Source of the DNA: Trichopria drosophilae
Lineage: Eukaryota > Arthropoda > Insecta > Hymenoptera > Diapriidae
Direction: 5' to 3'
DNA length: 64,000 nucleotides
Assembly (NCBI GenBank): GCA_030407085.1
Contig: CM059584.1
Coordinates: forward strand, 121,620,501 to 121,684,500
Positions 1-12,841 of the stretch are shown piece by piece. The first letter of the stretch is position 1. The number at the start of each line of letters is the position of its first letter. A program made the position numbers and the translations under genes. The notes below the pieces were generated by a model that worked only from the letters and a program-made list of their open reading frames with translations, made no database searches and was not told the origin of the DNA.

Positions 1-590
1 CAACGGGGAACTTGTTTAACGCACGGATGCTCGTGTATGCAAGATTTAATTTATAGCAGAAAATTGTTTCCAATATTGCAGAATAATTAAATATGTTTAA
101 AACAGCCGAACAGATATTACCACGTCATCTATTATACTAAATAATAATTTTTCAATATGATTTTTTCAGAAAATCCATACTTTTTCGAAATCTCTAAACA
201 TATTTAAAAATATAAATCGATACGACTAGAATACTGCATTTAATGAATACAAATCATTTTTTATGACGGTAGGTGGCGCTGAAATACAAAATCGATACCA
301 AAGTCGTATCTGAATATTTATTCACAAATTTATCTCAATAATTGAGAACATGTTTTTCGAAAGTTTTCTGCAAAGCAGAAACAAAATTCTTAGGTTAGTG
401 AACTGTATGGTTGAATTAATTTATCAAATGTACGAAAAAACAGAATTAGATTATAGTTATATTACGCAATGTGTCATCAATACGTTTGAAAATAGTAGAT
501 TATGCAACTAGGGACAAAAATAAGTGTTTGCCGATCCTTGTTGCATATACCTTTTTTCTTATTCGAAAGTGTGCTACTATCCTCGCGTGA
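1..590. other. AT-rich non-coding, nothing recognised
   Basis: No coding region, RNA gene or clear repeat structure was seen. The sequence is AT-rich with frequent stops in all frames. Confidence 0.5.
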
Positions 591-594
591 TACT

Positions 595-715
595 GGGAGA
601 AAAATAGTATTTTGTGCGTTCACAGTGCGAGAAAATTATTTTGCTCCCTAAGGAGGGAATGTGCTATTTTGCTCCCGGAATATAGGGAGCAAAATAGCAT
701 TTTGCGCACCGAGTT
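595..715. repeat. Short dispersed palindromic repeat, copy 1 (GGGAGCAAAATAGC)
   Basis: Several copies of a motif like GGGAGCAAAATAGCATTTTG occur in both orientations here. Positions 663-698 form a hairpin with 14-bp perfect arms (GCTATTTTGCTCCC and its complement) around an 8-base loop. The same motif recurs at 27225-27315 and at 53070-53100, so it is a dispersed family. I do not recognise it as a named element. Confidence 0.6.
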
Positions 716-2794
716 TCGGAAAATTTATTTGATTTATAAACGATTTTATTTGTCCTTCGTTGGTGTTGGTCGATTTATGTAGTTTCTTTTCGGAGCTTTC
801 AAGTGTTTAACTGAGTCCTCTGATCGTTATTTTCGTAAATTTAAAGTGTGTTTTGATTTTTGATAGGAGTTGTACAAGACATGGATCCTTTTTTTAAACA
901 AAATAGCATTTAAATAGCCACGAAGTTTTTCAAAATTAGCGTTCCAAATACTGTAAATCATCACTTTTTACAAAGAAATCCATGACTAGTAGATGTAAAT
1001 TAACGGATCCAGATAATATCTTATATATCCCTTTATATGGTTATTTTAAGCTAATTGAACGTTAGATTTTCTAAATTCAAAATATTGAACAAATTCATAG
1101 TATTTACTTAAAAAATTGTACTTAAGTTATTCCTAGTGATAACATGTTACAAAGATAGTGTTGGTTATTCATAATTAAAAATGGCATGTTCATGTTCAGT
1201 AAAAGATTAGGTCTACCGAATGCGTATGAGAAAATATCGATTCTAAATATTATTTTTTAACATATCAAAATCATGCATCTCATGTTGTAGGTTTTAACCA
1301 ATGACAGTAGCGCTTTTTATTACCCAGATTGGTCAATAACGTGAAAATAACTTTACATAAAAATAAAGAAATATTTTAAAAAATCAATCAAGTTATTTTA
1401 ATTACTTTTTTTCATATTTCATTCAAGAAAATAATGGTTATTTATATCAACGTTGTAAAATTAGTAATTAGCTGAATTAAAGTAGTGTATGTCCGACACT
1501 AGTTCGTAAATCCAATAAACCAATGTTTGTCACCGCTTGTAATTTCAAAAAAGTGCACTAACTATATTGAAATTTGTAAAACTTGCTACTCGCTACCTTT
1601 TGTAGGAAAAATATCGTTTAAAAAAATGCTATTTCCAGTACTAGTGACGAAATGTAATATTTCTTATTTATTAAAATTTAGTATTCAAATTCTTTCATTT
1701 TTCAGTGCTTTCCATTTAAATTCTGTGAGTCGGATTTTTGTATTTTGTACTCAGAATGTAACCAAAATTCTGGTAAAAAAGAATGTTTACAAGAAATCAT
1801 TTTTTGGTATCTTTTTAAAGACTCGTATATGACTGATTTTGTGTTAATAACTCTGAATTTTGTTAGAGCAATTTGCCACTTTAGCAGAGGAATATTGGTA
1901 AAAGGATAAGAAAAAAACTTACATTACAAAAAGCGCGAGAACATATACTAATATAATTAAATATGGCATTGTGTAAATGACAAGGAGCTTAAAATGAATA
2001 TTCTACTAACAATTGCCAATATTTAGTATATAAATTAATTTATCAAATATTTGCTCATAACATTATTGAGATATTTAGAATATATTAAACTTATTCGAAT
2101 AACTTCATGCAGATTGCTATGTTTTCTATTGAATGTTTTCAACTATTTTCGAATTAATATTCCGGAGTTTCGATACACCTTTTATGTAGTTACGGTATCA
2201 CTGACTGGCAATAATTCTGCAATCAAATTTCAATGAAGGGAGTGACGAATATTTCACTTCGTTGAATGACAAATACATCGCGTAATAGTATTATGAAGTC
2301 AACGGGACGTTAATCTGTAACCTGTTAAATTGCGATAAACCTGTCATATTTTTCACTCGAGCGGCACTATTGTTGGGTTATTAAATTATCCGCGACCAGA
2401 TTCTCGACGAAATAATCCGACCCAATGTCCCCTCAGTAGCAAATGAAATATTATCGGTAAAACATTATACCGATCTCGTTTTCGAACTCGAAAAATTCAA
2501 TCTCGACATTTCAATTGTTAAGCCATTGAATTGTTTCGATTCAGATCCATATGATCCATATTTTTTTTTATCTATTCTACTATAACTTTTGGATTTAGCT
2601 GACATTCAGAGCAAACATATTCTGACGTAATTAGAAATGAAAGTAAGGGATTAGTGAAGTGAAACGTCCATAGAACACTTTTTCATGCATTTCAATCGAG
2701 TATTTCGTATGAAAATCGAAGTTAAAAAAATTGAGAGGTACATATCCTACTGTTTTCGAGGTCGTTCTTCAAGATTTGGAGGTCAACATTGGGT
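716..2794. other. AT-rich non-coding, nothing recognised
   Basis: Only short ORFs without recognisable protein content occur here. No RNA gene or repeat structure was seen by eye. Confidence 0.45.
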
Positions 2795-3750
2795 GTCAGC
2801 CATTAGGAATTCTAATATGGCGCTGAATTTGACAAAAGTGTCCAAAAAAATTGGGAAATATTTATTCGTACCAATTTTTTTCGAGCCATTAGAATATTGG
2901 GATTCTGTTGAAACTCTGAACAAAGGTGAATAAAATACTTCATTTTACTTTACCCTTCCTCATTCGATCTCAAAATAGCCGCAAAAATGAAAATTTCTTT
3001 GAAATTTTCTGGACGCTCTAAATCAAAAACTACCATCTTTTTAAAAAGAATGGTAAAACTGGATGGTATTCAGAATTCATCGAGAAATATCACGGTATTT
3101 ATTTGGATTGTTATCACGAACATTTTTTTAAAATTGTAGTTTATTTTCGAAAAATTCTGAAAAAAATTTAGTGCATTCTCTCATGAATTCTAAGAGTTTG
3201 TTCTCCTTTGAATTTTTTCCAAAAGTTGATAGTTTTTTAAAAAATGAATTTCAAATATTATAGCTTGGGATTTTTTTTCTCGAAAACTGACAACATTTGG
3301 AAAAACTTGCAAAGTACAAAAAATTCGTAGAATTCATCAGAGAATGCAGTAAATTTTTTCATAATTTTTCGTAAATAAATTACTAAAAAAAAATTCCCAA
3401 ATATCATAAAAAAAATCTTAAAAAATTCAAGAGTATATTTCTCGATAAATTCTAAGAACTTTTCATTCATTGCACTTTTTAATGAAGCTCGTGGTTTTTG
3501 AGTTAGAGCGTCCAGAAAATTTCAAATAAATTTTCATTGTTGCGACCATTTTGAGGTCGTTAGAATTATGAAGTAGGGTATAAAAGTAAAATTTTGTCTT
3601 AAAATTGAAGTATTCTATTCACCTTTGTTCAGAATTTCAAAAGAATCCCAAAAGTCTAAGGGCTCGAAGAAAATTTATAAGAATAAATAATTTCCCATTT
3701 TTTGGACATTTTTTTTCAAATTCGACGCCATATTGGAACTCCTAATGGGT
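2795..3750. mobile_element. Foldback element: long imperfect palindrome of about 0.96 kb
   Basis: The left half (about 2795-3245) and the right half (about 3255-3750) are diverged inverted copies that meet with almost no spacer. The left end reads CCATTAGGAATTCTAATATGG and the complement of the right end reads CCATTAGGAGTTCCAATATGG. Further in, ACCTTTGTTCAGA pairs with TCTGAACAAAGGT, and TTTTCTGGACGCTCTAA pairs with TTAGAGCGTCCAGAAAA. No transposase is encoded. Related single arms occur at 7628-7860 and 13511-13730, so this is a non-autonomous foldback or MITE family. Arm divergence suggests it is old. Confidence 0.75.
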
Positions 3751-6120
3751 GAATGGAAAAGTGTCCTTTGGATTTTAATGGGTTAATATTCATTTTTAAA
3801 TTTTCTGGAGGAATTCAAATCACGCGAGAAAATATAATAAACTTTGGGTTCATCTACGATTAAGCAATTTTAAATTTACAATATCAAATACTAAACAAGA
3901 GGCTTGAGAGATAAAGGCTTCCAAAATGCTTAACTGAACAATATTCTAATTAATTCAATTACAAGTACAAATTTACCCAAATATAGAATAAAATCACAAT
4001 ATTTCTTAAATTTCATAAAAGTAACTGTTACAGTAGTTCATTCCACTAACTATAATCATTATTATCTTAACTTCTTCTAGATTGTTATTGTAACCAATGA
4101 AATGCAGGACATATCGAACTATGCAATGTTGTTTAAAAATATGTATTTCATGCAAAAGATTTCTCCTGAGATTATCAAATTTCATTAAAAAACCTGCAAT
4201 AAAAATATTTTTAACTTGACTTTGTGCTAATTGTTAGTCATTTTTTCGGATGGATGGCAAATAAAAAAATGTTTGGACCAGTTTTGGGTCGAAAACATTC
4301 ACCACTCTATTATTTTAATTATTAAATTGAATGGTATCGCATAGATTTTGGGTACAGAAGGTATACCAATTACTGAATGTCCTAAAGATTTATATTATCT
4401 TATGTCCCATATTTATCATATTGTATTCAATCCACCAAAACAATCACAGACAATAAATTAAACTAACAGCATGGGATTTTCTTGAACGCATAAGTTTTAT
4501 TAAAATTCAAAATATGAGTACATATACGTATAAATAAAGATTTTCAATTCTATTGGTCAATACATTTTTTTTACTTGAAAAAACCACTGAAAATAATCGA
4601 ATATTTAGAGTTTGAGAATATGAAAAATTTCGACGTAACTGTTACAAATTCTTGAGGATATCTTTGGAACATTTCCGTAGCTTTCAGAAAAAGTGAATTT
4701 TCAAAAAAATATCTATACATTATTTTTTTCGTGTAGTTTGTCAAGAAATACGTCTTCAAAATTACAAACTTAAAATTGTTTGTTTGATGATAACATCGAA
4801 GAGTATCGCAATTTGGCACGAACGATGTGACTTCTGTACGATTAAAATTTATTTTTAGTTATTTGCGTAATACTGAAATCATACTATGTCGCCAAATTGT
4901 CAGTATACTGCTGCCTACTGTATATTTCTAATGGCCAGAAAATATGCTTTAAATGATATTCGTTATGTGAGAACACTGGTATATTGATGAAATCGATACT
5001 GATTTATTATCTTTGGTGAAGATCAGTTTCGATTTCTATCGGTATCAGAATGGTTGATTTGCGGTAGTGAAAAATATTATAAAATTAAAATAACTTGCAA
5101 ATCTGGAAGGATATATTAGAAAGCCAATACTCTCTAAATTTCTTGCAGTGAAAGACCACTCTAAAAGAGTGAAAATATCAGTCATTACAAATAAAACAGT
5201 GAAGAAATTCACTCCAAAAGTCGAATCCAATATTTCTTGTCCTACATTTTTCTATTATTTTCAGAACCTTAAAAAAATTGCGATCTTCAAACAATTATAT
5301 CACATTCAAATACGTTTCATGTACTTTTTATCCAAATGTAATAATGAATTAAACAAAGTTAAACGGTGCCATTCGATTCGATCAAGAATCTTTTGAAAAT
5401 ATTACGTTTCAAAATTAAATTAAACCCTTCTAATTTAGTGACAATTTAATAGCTAACAGCTACGTCGTTTTAAAAACAGCCGGGAGCAGCATACGAAGCA
5501 CTCCATTTGAAAGTATCATAAAAATGATCTTTCGTGTAAATTAAACTTCTTGCATAGTTCCATTCTTCGGTCAGCAATTCGGAATTTTCTTTGTTCCCGA
5601 CATTTTACTTTTCTTTTAACTTTCATCGTGAAAAGAAGTAAGCGGCAAACTAATTTCAAGAGATATGTCTCGCTAACTCGAGTAGTCTTTTAACGCAAGC
5701 CGCGGAGCGAGATGAATTACTAAAGTTTTTCAATACAAAAATTTACGCGAAACTGGGTTGGACTGTCTTTCCTGTTATACGCTAAATGTACGTTAGTTGG
5801 AATATCCTACCGTGTTAATTTGGATTATATGAATGTACTGCGAAGTCAGACAACATTCTCAAAGAATGATTTATTGTTTCAGGACACATTTGTTATATAA
5901 ACTCATTCTAAAAATCACACACTTTTATGGGAATCTAGTGAAACTAAGCGTAATGGTGTGGTATAATTTCCCCATACTTCCCCAAAATCTCATTTTACGG
6001 CTAAAAACAGTTTTCAGATAGGTTCGTGTAAAAAATCACTCATAAATAGCCCAATTTTTATTCCATTTACAACTTTTTTTTAACTTGATTGCCAAAAAGC
6101 TGATCTTTCAGGCTATTCAA
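3751..6120. other. AT-rich non-coding, nothing firm
   Basis: Short ORFs on both strands look like chance reading frames. A slightly more GC-rich patch at 5460-5780 shows no protein or RNA I recognise. CCACTCTAAAAGAGTGAAAA near 5157 is one of several short motifs of the type ACTC...GAGTGAAA scattered through the window. Confidence 0.45.
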
Positions 6121-6495
6121 TTTTTTTTTTTTTTTTTTTTTTTATTAATTAATTAACGGGCGGAACCGCCCTTTTTACTGAATTTTTGCCGTATTTTTTA
6201 AATCGTAATATTTTTGCGAGAGCTGCAGATCGACTTAGAAAGATGGCGCCATACTTCACATTTGGGTATGAAATGTAGGACTGCAGAAACCTACACCAAG
6301 TACAGCGGCGGTCATGAGTCGATTTCCGCCAGATAAACAATACTTTCGAAACGTAAACACAAACAACGTGACTCGTCTCACCAACAGTGAGCTGCTGCTT
6401 GAAAATGAAATCGAAAAATTGTTCACCAGACGGGGATCGAACTCACGACCTACGACTTCGTAGTCCAGTGCGTTAACCGCCTGAGCCACGAAGCC
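6121..6495 (-). mobile_element. tRNA-derived SINE with poly(A) tail
   Basis: Read on the minus strand, the element starts at 6495 with a tRNA-like head. It carries an A box (TGGCTCAGGCGG) and about 40 bases later a B box (AGTTCGATCCCC), the internal RNA polymerase III promoter. A tRNA-unrelated body of about 280 bases follows, ending in GGGCGGTTCCGCCC, TTAATTAATTAA and a run of 23 A (6143-6121). The head is not a working tRNA, because its 5' GGCTTCG has no pairing partner after the T arm. The loop around ACG is loosely arginine-tRNA-like, but the source tRNA is uncertain. No target-site duplication is obvious. Confidence 0.8.
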
Positions 6496-7627
6496 GAATT
6501 TTAACAAAAATTTTACGATATTATTCGATCGTGAAAATTTTTGCACCTATTTGAGTTGAAAGTATATTCAATTCCGCATTAAATGAGTTTCTGTTGAAAG
6601 ATTATGGATGAAAATTAACGAAGATATGCAAGTTTTAAAATTTTAGACATTTTTGGCCAAATTTACATCATTCATATCTAACCTAGAATTAGCATCACGA
6701 AGCGTTGCAAAGAACGGACATGATAACCTTTAAAATACAACAAAAATACAAAATGTATAATGATCTGGATTTTCTATATTATAATTCAGTACAGTTCAGA
6801 AGAATACTAATGAAAAAAATAAAACATACTGAAAAATAAAATAATGGCTGTTTTATTTAAAAATGGTTGCTTGAACACTTCCAGCTGTATATAAGTCATC
6901 ACTTGTCGTATGTATCAACGACCAGCAGTAATCAGCATGCATCTTGATTCAGCTCTTCCCTTGGAAACGTTCTTCAATAGTTGTTATTTCTTGGTGAAAA
7001 CTTTCTTCTTGTTCGTCACTTATTTGGCCCAGAGATTTGTAGAGGTGCTATAGTCGAGATTAATAAGTTTCTTATACCGATCAACCACAGCTTTATTATT
7101 TTCCAGCTTTAAGCGATGGACCTCAATTGCAAACAATTTCCATGATCGAATAATGTTGTAAAATGACCGTTAAAGTTTAAAAAATGAAAAAAAGTAACAA
7201 AATCACACATACTTTCAACTGTGGTTTCTACCATTTTCATTTCATCAATATAAGGTTAAGATAGTCTAAAAGGTGAGCTTTTTGGCACTTAAATAAAAAA
7301 AAAGAGTTGCAAATCGAATAAAAACTAAGGTAGTTCTGAGTGATTTTTCACTCGAACCTGCCTAAAATCGGTCTTTTAACATAAAATGGGTGTACGGGGA
7401 AATTATATCATACTATGTCGCTCAGTTTGACTAAATCTACAACTTGTACCAGGTCACTATAAAAGCGGCTGCCGATTTTTTTATTTCGTATGTGTAATAG
7501 TAGGTGGTAAAAAGACATTTGTAAAATCTAAGGTAATTCATTAAAAATTTACTTTTTATATTTAAATAAACAATATTTCAAAATATCGTTACAAAAATGT
7601 GAATTATATTTCAGTTATCCTTCAATA
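6496..7627. other. AT-rich non-coding, nothing recognised
   Basis: No coding region or structured repeat was identified in this stretch. Confidence 0.45.
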
Positions 7628-7860
7628 ATTCCTAAGAATTTTTCATTGTTGAAAAAATGATAGGTTTTTAGTGAGAACGTCCAGAAAATGTTCAATTAAA
7701 TTTTCATTAAGGACACCATTTTGAGGTTTTGACACAATGAATTGGGGTAAAAAATATTTTCATGAAATTCATATGTTTTATCCATCTTTATCTATAGTTT
7801 CAATGGAAACCCAGCATTCTGATAACTTTTTTTAATTGAAAAAACAATCTTCCAAATACC
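7628..7860. repeat. Single-arm fragment related to the 2795-3750 foldback
   Basis: This stretch matches the right arm of the foldback at 2795-3750 in the same order: CTAAGAATTTTTCATT, then AACGTCCAGAAAATGTTCAA, CACCATTTTGAGGT, and a block ending near TATAGTTTCAATGGAAACCC. No opposing arm was found beside it, so it is probably a truncated copy. Confidence 0.6.
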
Positions 7861-8114
7861 CAAATTTTCATTTTCGGCAACAATCATCACTTGCAACAGT
7901 GATGTTTGTCAGTCGATAAAGAGTGAAGTTTCACTCCAAGAGATTTAGAGAAATTCGATAATCATAATGATTGACGTAGAAAGTATGAACTTATCAAAAT
8001 GTAAACATATATTCATGTTCACTAATTTCCGTGAATTGTTTCAAAAATTTATGAATAGTGGTTAAGAATGTAATGAACGAATGTTCGAACAATGTTCTAT
8101 AATATACGCATTTA

Positions 8115-8250
8115 GAAATATTTGAAGTTATTTTTATTAAAGTTATTTTGCCAAAATTTATTTTTGTCAAAGTTATTTTTGTTAAAGTTATTTTTTTAAA
8201 GTTATTTTTCGGAGGTTATTATTACAAAGTCATTTTTGCAAAGTTATTTA
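8115..8250. repeat. Short degenerate tandem repeat, unit near AAAGTTATTTTTGTT
   Basis: About seven degenerate copies of a 15-20 base unit containing AAAGTTATTTTTG follow one another. It is a low-complexity minisatellite with no coding potential. Confidence 0.65.
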
Positions 8251-9629
8251 GTCGTGACACCAGATCATTAACTAATATTCCTGTGATTAAATTCAACTGG
8301 TAAAAAGTAGCAAGATTATATATTTTTTAGAGTAAAAGATAGTTTATTATAGAATGAAAGGAAAGATACTGTGCATAATGCTAGACCTATTGCGTAGAGT
8401 ACTATTTTCATTCTTATAGGATACATCCTCACTTTGAAAGAATGAATATTAATGCTTTCTAAGACCAACTTCTCACTCTGCACAGTATTACTTTTCACTC
8501 CAAGAGTTTTAATAAGAAATGCTCGTTTTAGTGTGTTTTTTCAATATAATGTGATGCTTTTAAGTACATAAAGTGTTTAACACAATTCTTTTAAAAAATT
8601 CCTGCATTGAAAAACCTCTCTTTATGCATTTAAAACTGAACCATATCTAATACTAGAATACGCAATTCCTTAAAATATCTCACAACTAAACAATTTTTTT
8701 TAACTAATTTACTAAATATCATGTACATAAAATTAAAAACTGAGATTCCGTCAGTTCATTAAAAACTAGTAGCTTGACTGAAACTGCATTATGCACTTTC
8801 TGCAATCAGAAATCTATTAAAAGAAACAATACTTTTGACTATACACTTATTACCGAAAAGCTTACTGGCACAGTGAACTTTCGCACCTATGAGCATTCGT
8901 TGAATTTATTCTCTGCCTTCTATTTTGGGTAATAAGCTAATAAATCTTGGGGTTCGCGTCAGCAGCACTGGTTGATAACACGTTCTGACCGTCTAGACAG
9001 CATGAAAAATCACGATAACGGGCTGCTTTATGTTTATGCAAGGAATACTGCGGCTTGCTACAACGAAGTCCAACCGCACGATTTCGTGACTGATACAAAA
9101 ACACTGAAATCACAACTCGAAGAGTTTTGATGATTATTTCATCGGGTTTAATTTGCGAAATGAATTTCATTGCTAGCAGGTGTATGTTTTCCTAAAATTG
9201 CTGGATTTATGAATTGCTGTTTTCAATCGCTGATGAAAAACATATTTTACCAGCCATTAATAAATGCAATAAATCTCCGCGAATTAATCAGCTTTTTTAC
9301 GTTTCGTTAAATCTGTACGTTCATATCTATGAATTCTGACGTAACGACTTAATATTTTTTCTTATTTCGATATTCTTTGTCTTTGTGAAAACAATTTTTG
9401 TTAGATAATAAACGGTCATTGTACATTAAGAATTTCATTTACGCACAAAATATTGTTGATGCATTATTTTGATCTTAGTCTAGGTTCTTCGTAAATAATG
9501 TATCGAACTTATTTTTTATGGTTATTGGTATTCACTTCTGCATTGGCAAGTTCGTCCAAAAATGTCTAAAATATGCCATAATGTGATAATCACTCCGATC
9601 GATTGTTATATAAATACACTTAGTATATG
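8251..9629. other. AT-rich non-coding, nothing firm
   Basis: A patch with more GC at 8940-9130 has no recognisable protein or RNA. Short chance ORFs only. Confidence 0.4.
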
Positions 9630-9692
9630 CAGTCTGTGGATAAGTCGTCAGTTTGTGCGTCACAGTCCCGAGATCGAATCTCCAATCGCCAC
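9630..9692 (+). repeat. tRNA-like fragment, possible old SINE head
   Basis: A B-box-like stretch (GAGATCGAATCTCC) follows a D-arm-like GTGGATAAGTCGTCAG at roughly tRNA spacing and ends with TCGCCA. There is no matching 5' acceptor strand, so it is not a functional tRNA. It may be a remnant of a tRNA-derived SINE, but no poly(A) tail is visible. Confidence 0.3.
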
Positions 9693-9804
9693 TAATTTTT
9701 ATAATTATTTTTAAGAATTCCATGCCTATTTTTGTTCTTCATTGTTGTAATAAACCTTATCATTATTAAAACCATATTTATTATTACTGTCAACGAAATA
9801 AGTG

Positions 9805-10030
9805 CTCAGATTTTCAAAATACAAAATGGTGGATCCAATACAATTAGAAATTCGGCATTCAGAGGTTTTCGAGGCCGCTTATAAATATTCGTTGTCAAAT
9901 TTTCGAAATTCAAATAGATCGTCATTTTTTATACAAATTTAAGATTCTTGTCCGCCATATTGGATCCGCCATTTAGAATGTTTGAAGTTTCATAAACATC
10001 AAATTTGATAACCTCAGAATATGAAGTGTC
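9805..10030. repeat. Small foldback-type copy of the GGCGGATCCAATATGG family
   Basis: The left part carries CAAAATGGTGGATCCAATAC. The right part carries the opposite orientation, CCGCCATATTGGATCCGCC. This is the signature motif of the ~120-bp subrepeat found in many foldback arms of this window, here as a short inverted pair. Confidence 0.5.
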
Positions 10031-11289
10031 ATCGATATAAAATAAAGTTTCCAAAAATACAAAATTTCAATGCGTGAGGATAACAACGTTTTCATAAGCT
10101 TTCAGACACGTAGTAGCTAATAAATGAAAAGTATTTGTTCAGTATCGATTGCATAACTGCAACATAATACATAAAGATGGAAAGTCTTAATTTTAAGTCC
10201 TGCTTTGAAATGAAAATGAAAACTACAATGTATTATCGTTTCAAACGTGAATTGCAAAAAAAAAAACGATTTAAGAGTGACGTCGCTAATAATGTCATGC
10301 GCAATTACCCGAAGCAAGACGGCAAGTGCTAAAGTTACGCAAAATTTCTCGGTTCTATGACGTTGCACGTCTATATATATGTAGCCTGACTAGGAATGAA
10401 GTAAACCGGAAATATAAAAAGACGTGTCCCGCTTCCAGATACAAACATGTCGAAGTTGACGTGCATTCGCGGTCAATGCGTCTCACGGGAAACTGAGAAC
10501 GAGAGCGCCCACGACTCTAGTTTTTTATACTTTCCTTATCTAGTCTATGACTATCTCTCTCTTTGTAACTTTTTTAGTTTCAATGCATGTCTTCCACGTT
10601 ACTGCAACTCCGTGTTGATTTCATAAATTGAACTGGAAGATGTCTTTTCGATATAGGTAAGAATGACTTTCGATGTTTGAAGGATCATGACAAAGGATCA
10701 TGTTCTCAATGATTATCTGTTTGCACGAAACATTGTCATGATTCTGGAAGTATTTGTAACCAACTATCGTAATCAATACAGTAAAAGACATATAAACTTT
10801 CATCAATAAACTTGGGATGAGCAATGAGGATCGATAAACTGTGGATGGAAGCTGACCTCAAAAATCACGATAATACATGACGTCAGAAGTTATGATGACG
10901 ACGAAAGATTGCAACTGCAAGACGGAGTGTACATTCTAAGATCATCATTATGTGCAATGATGTTGGATGAATTTATATTAAGACCATGATTCAAGAATAT
11001 GGAGATGATAACAAGGGATCAGTACTATTGAGGATGGACGGCACCATAAAACGATAATAATTATATTCAATTCACATGAATGATGATGAATTATCATAAT
11101 AATGTCTTTTTGTATTGTTGTTATATTTATTATATCAATTTTACAGTGATTTAATTACACGAGTCAACAAAAAAGTATATTGATCTGGAGATGATTTTTC
11201 CGATGTATACCGAATTGCACCGATTACATGTAACCGTCAGATGTACAGCGGTGCTGTTAGAGTGTCACCTCGATTCACTCAGTTTTGCA
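10031..11289. other. Non-coding, nothing firm
   Basis: A GC-richer patch at 10375-10530 has no recognised gene. The rest is AT-rich with chance ORFs. Confidence 0.4.
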
Positions 11290-11780
11290 GAATTTTAACC
11301 TACACAATTCTTCTATTATAGCAAATGTTTGGCACCAATGTATTCCCAACATGTTGTGGAACAAATAGAATTCATAAAAACCTAAAATTAGCAAAAGACC
11401 TTTAAATAAAAAAAAAAAAGAATTATAAAAATTATTATAATTATGTGCCTATTAAATATAAATAGATAAAGTGCCTAAACTGGACCATATTTTAAAAATA
11501 AATAATGTTTAAGAAGACATAATACTAAAACAGTGACATTTTACAGTTTTTGGGACGTTGATTACAAATCCTTTTTTATTTTTACACAATTCACAATGGG
11601 TCATTCAATATGGCAGTAACAAATGTCATAAAATTCTCATTTTCGAATTTTGGACCCCACTTTGAATCCACTATATTGGAAGTGTAGATTCGTACTTGGC
11701 AACTTCAAACACCCCGAACAACAAATTTCAAATAAATCGCATATAAAGAAAAATGTGCACAGGTAAAGATTAATACAACA
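11290..11780 (+). repeat. Unnamed dispersed repeat, copy 1 (mate at 40930-41370)
   Basis: This stretch and 40930-41370 share the same ordered blocks in the same orientation: AAGTGCCTAAA, AATACTAAAAC, GGGTCATNCAATATGG, AGTAACAA, TTCATAAAATTC or a close form, and AACAAATTTCAAATAAATCG. There are small length differences. No ORF is conserved between the copies and no terminal repeats were identified. Confidence 0.6.
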
Positions 11781-12180
11781 CAACTTTGCTGAAACTTGTC
11801 TAATTTATTTCTAAGTATATTTACATTTGTAAATATACTTTTTCCAAGCATTTAAAGCAGGAATATTTTCCATCGAGAGCTGTATTTTGTCATCCCACAT
11901 TTGGTATGCAGCGGAAGTAGAAGAATTTTGTTAGGATCTAGAAGAGGACGCTTAACTATATTGCTCGAAATTGGGATGAGTGATGTCTGAGCAGGAAATC
12001 AGAGGGGAAATCCTTATTTTTTATTGCAGATTCGTTTCCAATGGGTCAAAGGATGCGCTGAAAAAAATTTACTTCGCAAATTCAATTACCCTTGAGAAGT
12101 TGAGTCGAGAGTAGTTAAAAGAAATACATTTAGAAATAAAAAATTTCTGAACTTTTCAAAACATAGTGAAACAGTAATTA

Positions 12181-12812
12181 CTTCGACCCAGACCATAGGT
12201 CGGGCGAAGTATTGAATTTGGTCAGTTCCTGCCAAAAAATTACCCTATAGTTTTTCATCAAATGTCGACGTTTCAGGCCCTAAGGAACCCAAAGCAACAA
12301 TAAAAAAATTGGTGTCCGTTAGGTTGTACGTCCGTCCGTACGTCCGTCCGTGGGCAAAATTTTGTATACGCGACATCTCGCGACTGGCAGGTCGAATTTA
12401 AAAAGTACAAACGGATTTGGGTTTCTCTTGGCCAAACTTAGATCTGATTAGTTTCTGGAGACAATGCATACTAGATTATGGGTAGGTTTAACAAAAAACG
12501 CTCAAAAAACACGTTTTTTCCATTTTTTAACAAAAAATACAAATCGTACAAAAAAAATGTTTCAAACAAAAAATATAGAACATCAAATTTTCTACAAAAA
12601 AGGCTATATTCATTTCTTCGTAAAATCAACGATAATGCCGTAAAAAGCAAATTGACATGAAATTAACATAAATTGTACATACACATATACAATGCATATG
12701 TATGTATATTATATACATTACATGAAAAACAGAGACACAGTTTTTAAGCATCAGTGTGAACGAGACGTGCTCATTTATCAGTGCTTCGGCTGACCTGCGG
12801 TCGGGGTCGAAG
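12181..12812. mobile_element. 632-bp element with 29-bp terminal inverted repeats that are themselves hairpins
   Basis: The left end at 12181-12209 begins CTTCGACCCAGACCATAGGT. The right end, complemented, begins CTTCGACCCCGACCGCAGGT. Each end is also internally palindromic (CTTCG...CGAAG), so each could fold alone. The inside holds a tandem GTCC/GTACGTCC block at 12331-12353. No transposase is present, so it is a non-autonomous DNA element. No clear target duplication is visible in the flanks. Confidence 0.7.
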
Positions 12813-12841
12813 TTTTGAAAATGCTCATTTTCAATTTTAAT

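Noticed and set aside
6425..6495. Functional tRNA gene on the minus strand
   Set aside because: The A and B boxes are present, but the 5' acceptor strand has no pairing partner 3' of the T arm and the sequence continues into a SINE body with poly(A).
6256..6546. 96-codon minus-strand ORF
   Set aside because: It runs through the tRNA-derived head and body of the SINE.
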